NCBI GenBank assembly: GCA_963855995.1
Contig: OY979726.1
Span: forward strand, 5,438,201-5,502,200
Length of the DNA stretch: 64,000 nucleotides
Direction of reading: 5' to 3'
Origin: Muricea muricata
Lineage: Eukaryota; Cnidaria; Anthozoa; Malacalcyonacea; Plexauridae
The notes below the pieces were generated by a model that was given only the letters and a program-made list of their open reading frames with translations, ran no database searches and had not been told where the DNA came from. Each line of letters opens with the position of its first letter. The stretch's first letter is position 1. Below, piece after piece: positions 57,758 through 64,000 of this stretch. Both the position numbers and the translations under genes were made by a program.

Positions 57758-58312
57758 AATGCTTGTATACTTATTTCGTTTCACTTTCACTTAATTCTTC
57801 TATATTCTTAATATGACTGTAATATTCAGCCTTGTAAAGCGAAGCAAGCAAGAACTGGGTGAAACCCTAAACCAATTCCACACGCGTTTAAGAACAACGG
57901 CCAGACATGTACTAAAAGTGTAGGGAGCCACATTAAGCGAACCATGTAAAATTGGCGTTTTGCCATATGTGGGAATAGGGACCTTAAGATTTACGACGGG
58001 GCTTCTCGACGACGCGGCTTCATAACAAAGGATATTTTTATCGGCGACAACATCCATGAATAGTTTGTGGTCCCAGGGGTATTCTCAAGTGCGTAACCGT
58101 GCCTAATACAACATCAAACTGAGAATTATCACGTCCCTTAAGCAACGCGAAAGCATGCTACGACGTACGAAGTATAATGGAGTCCAACATATAGCAGAAA
58201 GCCGATATCGTTTTGGCCAACAAAACTATTTGTAAGCTACTAAAACAAGCTTCAACTGGTTATTAAATTCCAAAAAGCTGCTTGCTGTACTGATATATTG
58301 ACACCACGTCTT
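57758..58312. other. no gene recognised
   Basis: A short minus-strand frame at 57800-58057 has no recognisable domain. Nothing else is seen. Confidence 0.5.
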
Positions 58313-58323
58313 CGAACTAGCCG

Positions 58324-58834
58324 TGCGTTGTGAAAACCCGGAACGCCGGAATATCACGGAATATCGCTGAATACGCCAATCCAAGTAGCTGACGTTAAAC
58401 TCGAGTTAGGAATGTTCTGGGTACTTGTACCGGAATATGCCGGAATATCACGGAATTTCGCGGAATATCACGGAATTTCGTGGTTCATGTCGAATGTGCC
58501 CCTGTGTTTTGTGTATCCCCATACATATAATAACTATCAATATCGATTCATTCTTGGGTTGTCACATTTCTCACTCACTGGGACTGTATCTACTTCACCA
58601 AATTTAGCTAAAGAGGGAGCGCGTAACGCGACAATCATTACTCGCCCTTCGGGATCACGCTTTAGCTAAATTTGGTTAAGTAGATACAGTCCCAGTGAGT
58701 GAGAAATACACAAAACACAGGGACACATTCGACATGAACCACAAAATTCCGTGATATTCCGCGAAATTCCGTGATATTCCAGCATATTCCGCGAAATTCC
58801 GTGATATTCCGGCGTTCCGGGTTTTCACAACGCC
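58324..58834. mobile_element. 511-bp foldback element with 11-bp flanking direct repeat
   Basis: Ends GTTGTGAAAACCCGGAACGC and complement. The terminal parts are made of CGGAATATCACGGAATTTCG-type direct repeats. The inner arms hold GGGACTGTATCTACTTCACC and complement; the loop is near 58635. CGAACTAGCCG occurs on both sides (58313-58323, 58835-58845). An 11-bp duplication would be long for most superfamilies; MULE-type elements (8-11 bp) are the nearest fit. Confidence 0.8.
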
Positions 58835-58845
58835 CGAACTAGCCG

Positions 58846-59593
58846 CGTTGTAGATCTTAAGCTCCCTAATGTGAGAAGCGTGGGCACTCTTGGAATACCT
58901 ACCAGCGCATTGCTATAAATATGACATGGTCAGTCCTTGCTATCGTTTGACATCTATCCAAGTGATCCGTGTGTAAAAAATTTTCATTGTAAGCTCTGTT
59001 CATGCAGCCCAAGCACCATTGAAATTTCGTATAACGGCGAACTCTTTATATGATGGTGTGCAATAATACAAAATGTAATTCCTTTTTAAATTAATAACAC
59101 TCTCCTAAATTATGTAGAACTGTTATTTACTCTCGCTTGGTTGAGCCATGAATGGACGGTATATCGTAAATTCTGATCGTGATATATTAAGATCTTGCAT
59201 GGTTACTCGCTTAGTTAAAAGCCGACTTTCTACAACCGCTTGATCCTACTAAGGCAAAATGTACAATTTCTCTTTCTTTCGTTTCAGATATCGACGACGG
59301 GGACAGCTTGCTCGTCTGTGATTTCCTCATTTAAACCTACTTAGTCAAGTCATTTTATATACAACGCAATCGTGTTGGAGATAGTATACGAGGGACACAG
59401 TATATGCTGTTGTAATTCCACGTATAATATTGTTTGAGTACATTTTTATACTAATAGTTTTAGGAACAATGAGTTAAGAACTGCACGTATAAATATAGCC
59501 ATGATTTGGGACAAAGCACAGCATGCGAATGCCAATATACTTCTTCGTTTTATATTCTCAATTGATCGATGTATTTCGCCATAAAACTAATGT
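58846..59593. other. no gene recognised
   Basis: AT-rich DNA without motif-bearing frames. Confidence 0.5.
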
Positions 59594-59597
59594 TTAA

Positions 59598-59780
59598 AGG
59601 CCCTGTCACACGGTGCAATTTTTCTTGCAACTTGCAATACGATTCTACCCTTGGGAAATGTAAAATAGGCAAATACAAGTTTCCATCAAAGTTTGCTAAT
59701 ATATTTTCAACATACCAAACATTTGTCACAAATTTACATCATTGCAAGTTGCAAGAAAAATTGCACCGTGTGACAGGGCT
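59598..59780. repeat. 183-bp MITE with TTAA target duplication
   Basis: Ends AGGCCCTGTCACACGGTGCA and complement, then AATTTTTCTTGCAACTTGCA. Flanked by TTAA at 59594-59597 and 59781-59784, as in piggyBac/Kolobok-type insertions. A diverged relative is at 15707-15906. Confidence 0.85.
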
Positions 59781-59784
59781 TTAA

Positions 59785-60388
59785 GTGCGCCATTCAAAAT
59801 CCTTTTAAATTTTCTAGTGTTTAAAAATCATTATTAAAATTTGTGTTCATATCACAACTTGAGAGAATATGGCAGCACATTGGTGCACCTTCATTGTTTA
59901 AATCATATATAATCTGTACTGCAGCTTGGAAGATAATATGCCAAATGAACTAAACACACTTTTCGGCTTCTATAATATTATTGGCTAGCGTAGAATCACC
60001 GAGTTTATTTAAATGAAGAACAGAGCAATTAATGGCAGACTACAATCTATAGTATTTCGATGCAGCAAAAATCTAAAATTGTTTTCAAAACTATATGAAG
60101 ATTTTTATTTTAAAAGATTATATACCTCCTTGACTTAATTAACTTTTCTTTTTATAATGGAAGAAATTGTGATATCAGTTTTAGGACTCTCTTTGTGCCG
60201 GTAAAAATTGGCACGATTCTTTTAAATAATTAGCTTAAATTATTTAGTTATTTTTTCTGATTGCTTGGCTGGTAGATTATTTGTACGACAATGTGCAAGG
60301 TAGCCATTATGTGATTCAAAATTTTCCTTTGGCGTATATTGTATATGGAGGTGAATTTCCGAGCTAAGCGAGATGAAAGGCGCACAAG
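59785..60388. other. no gene recognised
   Basis: AT-rich, no recognised feature. Confidence 0.5.
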
Positions 60389-60601
60389 ATCAAAGCACAG
60401 TATAGGGAATGGACAATAGGGACACTCGGCAGTGCAACACAGCGCCCTATCATTATGCAATTTACCGGCTACCACCAGCCAGTTCAGCGTTTTTATTGGC
60501 CAGAAAATGCAGTTGACTGGCTGGCATAATGGTAATGAGATGCGTAATGCAATATGCGTGGACAGACAGGCTCTACTGTCCATTCCCTGTACTGTGATCA
60601 A
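60389..60601. repeat. 213-bp MITE, intact relative of the one at 14.8 kb
   Basis: GATCAAAGCACAGTATAGGG..AATGGACA and complement TGTCCATTCCCTGTACTGTG form the ends. The interior has CCAGTTCAGCGTTTTTATTG and GCGTAATGC, shared with 14815-15707. Confidence 0.7.
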
Positions 60602-61394
60602 AGGCTTGTGTTCATTACCATTTCATTATACGCTGTTTTTACTTGCTTAACTCACCTCTATATAGACGCCTATAAGTTGGCAATCGCTAATTGTGGAAAT
60701 GATTTGAAAAATAAGTCCGAGATGTTGATGAATAGTTGCACGGAAGAATTTCTGATATATTTCGAGCTGGGACACACGCGCGCTTGGGAAAATCTTTCGT
60801 CTGCGTGTTACCATTCTCGAAGGAAATGGTATAGATTTGTACTTACAAGTACCCAGAACATTGCTAACTCGAGTTTAACGTCAGCTATTTGGATTGAAAA
60901 GTCACTGTATTCGAGATAGTTGCCTTGAATAGTCATTGATTCGTCTCCTTTACTTTATCTTCGACCGCTTTGCCGAATTCCGTATTGCAGAATTCTGCTG
61001 TCAAATACAAGTTCTTTTCTATTACTGGGGTCATTGAAAACGAAAAAAGAGATAGCAAATCTACACTCGAGGAATGTCAGTAATGATATATTCGATTGTT
61101 GAATAATCACTGTTGAAGTAATGACATATGGTGTACAAAAAACGCTATTACTATTAAAATATTTATTGTTTAAACCCACTGATGAACCCACGAGTGCACA
61201 AATTATTGACAAAATTCTGGGTGTACCAAAAAACCGACAAACTATTGAAAATACGTTCTATTGTTAGAATTGCAACAGCCTAGCTCGCACAAGCTGAATG
61301 TAAAGGCTGCAAAATATTGACAGGGTGCATATATTAAGTAGTTAATTCCATTACGTTTACGATTCTATGGGTTTCATTCGTTTTGTCTAACATA
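60602..61394. other. no gene recognised
   Basis: The plus frame at 60554-60919 overlaps the MITE end and shows no domain. Confidence 0.4.
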
Positions 61395-61397
61395 ACA

Positions 61398-61492
61398 TAG
61401 ATTTGTAAGCTTTTTCTGACCAATTGTTTTCCACACACCTTCAATTCATAGCAAGTTGTATATCTCCAAAAGATATATCTCCACAGATAACG
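61398..61492 (-). repeat. dispersed repeat, inverted copy of the one at 54.3 kb
   Basis: TTTTTCTGACCAATTGTTTT..CCACACACC...CAAGTTGTATATCTCCAAAA matches 54325-54430 in reverse. On the minus strand it reads YLWRYIFWRYTTCYELKVCG. Confidence 0.65.
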
Positions 61493-62267
61493 ACCTTCAA
61501 AGTGGAGAAATTTGAAAACGGATGCTTTGTTCCTCTCGTGTGGATGATAAAACCAGAGCTTTTCAAAAACGCTGTGCGGAAAGAGTCCACCCACGTGCAA
61601 TTAATTCACTAAAACTAGCTCGACAAGCGACTCGAAAGGCGGACTTCATTCAGCGCAAGCAAGCATAGCAAGCGCGCGGATTTGTGCGATTGCTTAAAGC
61701 TTTTGAAATGTGTACTGTCAAGGAGAACGAATAGTTAGCGATTGCAAAAATTCCGCGCGCTCGCCAAATTGCACTGAATTCTTGGTTTGCAATCAATCTC
61801 TCGGGACGCAACACACAATGTCTGCCACCCACGCCGGCTGGATCCAACAATGGAACTAATACCATATTCTTTTGTGTTATACCTCCAACATGGCCGCCGT
61901 GACGTTAAATGCAAACCATCAATGGAAATCAAAACGCAACATTTCCGGATACGTTTGCACGCGTAAAGTTTTGTATTTATTCGCAAAATTTTTGCGAATA
62001 CACACGAATCTGGTACTAGGTGCATGTGGGCTAGTACTAAAAAGCGATACAACGATACAGCGATACAGGAACCGGAACCTGGAACTGGAACCGAAACCGC
62101 GAATAATTTATGCAAATTATCGCACTTCATAACTGCAGGAGACATTAACGATAATATTTTTCAGGGGGGATCTTCTCGAGAGAATCCTGAGAAATATATG
62201 GGAATTCGTCAAACAAGAAAGAACGGCATTCGTGATGCATTAAATTCCTTGCTTATATATTGTCTTA

Positions 62268-62577
62268 CCCAAATGTCTAACTAAATATTACGTCGAGCGT
62301 TCCACTTTAAATACACCCTTGCATCAAATTTTACGTAAATCTTGTTTCTAGCTATAGACTCCCACAGTTCATTCGAATTGCGCTACTCTGTTTTATGTCT
62401 CATATTATAAGTCTAAAAAACGCGTGAAATAATGAATATCAACATGTTTGCGCCGGTATTTTACTAATAATCATGTGAAATATACATGGTGAAATACGAT
62501 TTGAAATCTGAATGCAGCTGTGTGAGTAGGTGTTTGTCACAGATGTCCAGCCAAATATTACGTCGAGCGTCCTACAT
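62268..62577 (+). repeat. pair of direct repeats
   Basis: ATGTCTAACTAAATATTACG..TCGAGCGTTCC at 62273-62306 is repeated as ATGTCCAGCCAAATATTACG..TCGAGCGTCC at 62543-62577. The meaning is unclear; the second lies just inside the TIR element that follows. Confidence 0.5.
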
Positions 62578-63800
62578 ATTGTTCGATATATTGTAGTATT
62601 TGTTCTGCTAGCCTTATATTATAAGCTAAATAAATCACCTTTGCCTCCGAGTGAGGCAGCATATATCTCGTCTATAGCATTTACTGTACATCATTTTATT
62701 TATATCATTTACTGTTTTACACACATTCGCAGGACAAGTTTTATGGCTATGCTCAGCTAACAGGTTTCCTTAGCCCCGATGTTTACACTTATAATTTAAG
62801 TGCGGCTTCCTCTTGCTGGTGATGTTGTGAAAATCTAAGATCCGGCATACTTTTTGCTGAGTAAATACAGTAAACATGTCCATGTTCATACGTCAAAAAG
62901 TGAAACGTCACAGTAAGAATCGCTACTTGTATAATCTTTAATTTTTATAATTAATGCGATGGCATTTATTATGAAGTGTTCAAATTGAAAACGCTCTATT
63001 TGAGAATAATATTTAATAATACGGGCTTTCTACCCATCGAAGGCTATAGTCTGATAGCCGAAGTCTCGTTATATTAAAAAATATTATTTTCAAGTCAGAG
63101 AGCTAGATGATGTTAGGGCTCTAATATATTCTAACCAGGAACCTTGTACGCAGCATCGCGATTCTACTGACCACACAGCTGATAGACATTCCAGTTGCCA
63201 AGAGTTGATTACAATTTTTTGTGTATTCAGCAGTTTTTTGTGTGTTCAGCAGTTATATATAAGGCGAAATTTATTCTCATTTTGGAACAAAATTACAATC
63301 TGTGTTGCATTTTTGGCATTTGGCAACTACACTATATAGCTTAATGGTCAGATATAATTCGTATTGTCGTATCTATTGAATATAATTTAAGTTGTCCCCG
63401 TAATTTCCACTGATGTTCACAGTCTCAGTCCATGAAGGGCAAGAAACTGAAGATGAACTGGCAGAAAGTATCGTACGACGTCGGCAGGAAGAAACAAATA
63501 ACTAAACTCAAATAAAGGTTGCTTCCCGTTTTCACACAATCCAGGTTAAAATGGAAATATACGTTTCCTCGCCGCGTCATATGTTCACCATTGTGCATGT
63601 GTCCTCGTACGTACAACTTCTGCGCATGTCTTCTTGTGAAACATTTTAATTCCTTCTATTGCAATATATATAGATTGCGAAAATTTTTGTTTTGTTAGCT
63701 TTGTCGGTGCGCGTTCAACAGCGGTGAAACTCTAGTGACAAACACCTACCCACACAGCTGCATTCCGATTTCAGATCATATTTCACCATGTATATTTCAC
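62475..63800. mobile_element. 1.33-kb TIR element without recognised transposase
   Basis: GTGAAATATACATGGTGAAA...GTGTTTGTCAC at 62475-62540 is complementary to 63735-63800 over 66 bp with about five mismatches. The interior carries no transposase motif. It may be a non-autonomous DNA transposon. No convincing target duplication seen. Confidence 0.6.
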
Positions 63801-64000
63801 ATACAATACAACGGAAACTCCGAAAATTGGCAACATGATTACATGATAAATTTCATTTCTACGTTTCGACTATGCTTTAGTCATCATCAGGAATGAAATC
63901 AGAGGAGGAATGGCGACTATACCGTGATGCATTGCGGTGGAGTTTTTTTCCAAATTTAGAATTTCGCGTGCGTTTGGAAAAAAATTATGAACTTTCGTCG

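Overview
The window is AT-rich, repeat-dense nuclear DNA from a metazoan. Its genes are split by GT/AG introns. It carries a receptor tyrosine kinase with a complete kinase core, two immunity-related (IRG) GTPase genes, tRNA-derived SINE-like repeats, CR1/L2/Jockey-like and R2-like LINE remnants, Ty3/Gypsy and Copia retrotransposons, and many short inverted-repeat DNA elements. This mix suggests a marine invertebrate, most likely early-branching (sponge or cnidarian). That is an inference from gene style, not a sequence identification.

Layout. 0-3.7 kb: no convincing gene, one MITE and one possible small exon. 3.7-14.4 kb (+): a receptor tyrosine kinase rebuilt exon by exon (signal peptide, Ser/Thr-rich stretch, LDL-receptor class A module, membrane helix, full tyrosine kinase core, short tail). 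Its introns hold a SINE, a LINE piece and MITEs. 14.5-20.4 kb: a mosaic of SINEs, nested MITEs, old foldbacks, a 21-bp minisatellite and 5'-truncated LINEs. 21.3-21.7 kb (-): the last exon of an unidentified gene with an acidic tail. 21.9-22.7 kb: an 828-bp foldback element. 22.8-27.8 kb (-): a Ty3/Gypsy element with two LTRs, broken by frameshifts and stops. 28.2-30.7 kb (-): a decayed LINE.

31-52.4 kb (-) holds two IRG-type GTPase genes in the same orientation. IRG-A has a P-loop exon at 41.4-41.6 kb and a G-domain exon at 34.6-35.2 kb, parted by a 6.2-kb intron full of Gypsy, Copia and LINE pieces and a (GGAT)n array. IRG-B has a P-loop exon at 52.2-52.36 kb and a G-domain exon at 50.0-50.6 kb. 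The two share exon phases. IRG-A keeps GxxxxGKS, DxPG and TKID; IRG-B has GxxxxGRS and has lost DxPG, so it looks like a nucleotide-site-altered paralogue. Between and beside them lie three copies of a ~0.93-kb Helitron-like element with two tight GC-rich hairpins near its 5' end. One copy has inserted, inverted and without target duplication, into another, and each complete copy carries later foldback insertions.

52.4-64 kb: (AT)n arrays, palindromes, foldbacks, MITEs and LINE ends, with no well-supported host gene.

The strongest points are the kinase gene model, the GKS/GRS IRG pair, and the insertion history that can be read because filled and empty sites sit in the same window. All coding models are conceptual splices made by eye. 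Family names come from recognised motifs, not from database searches.
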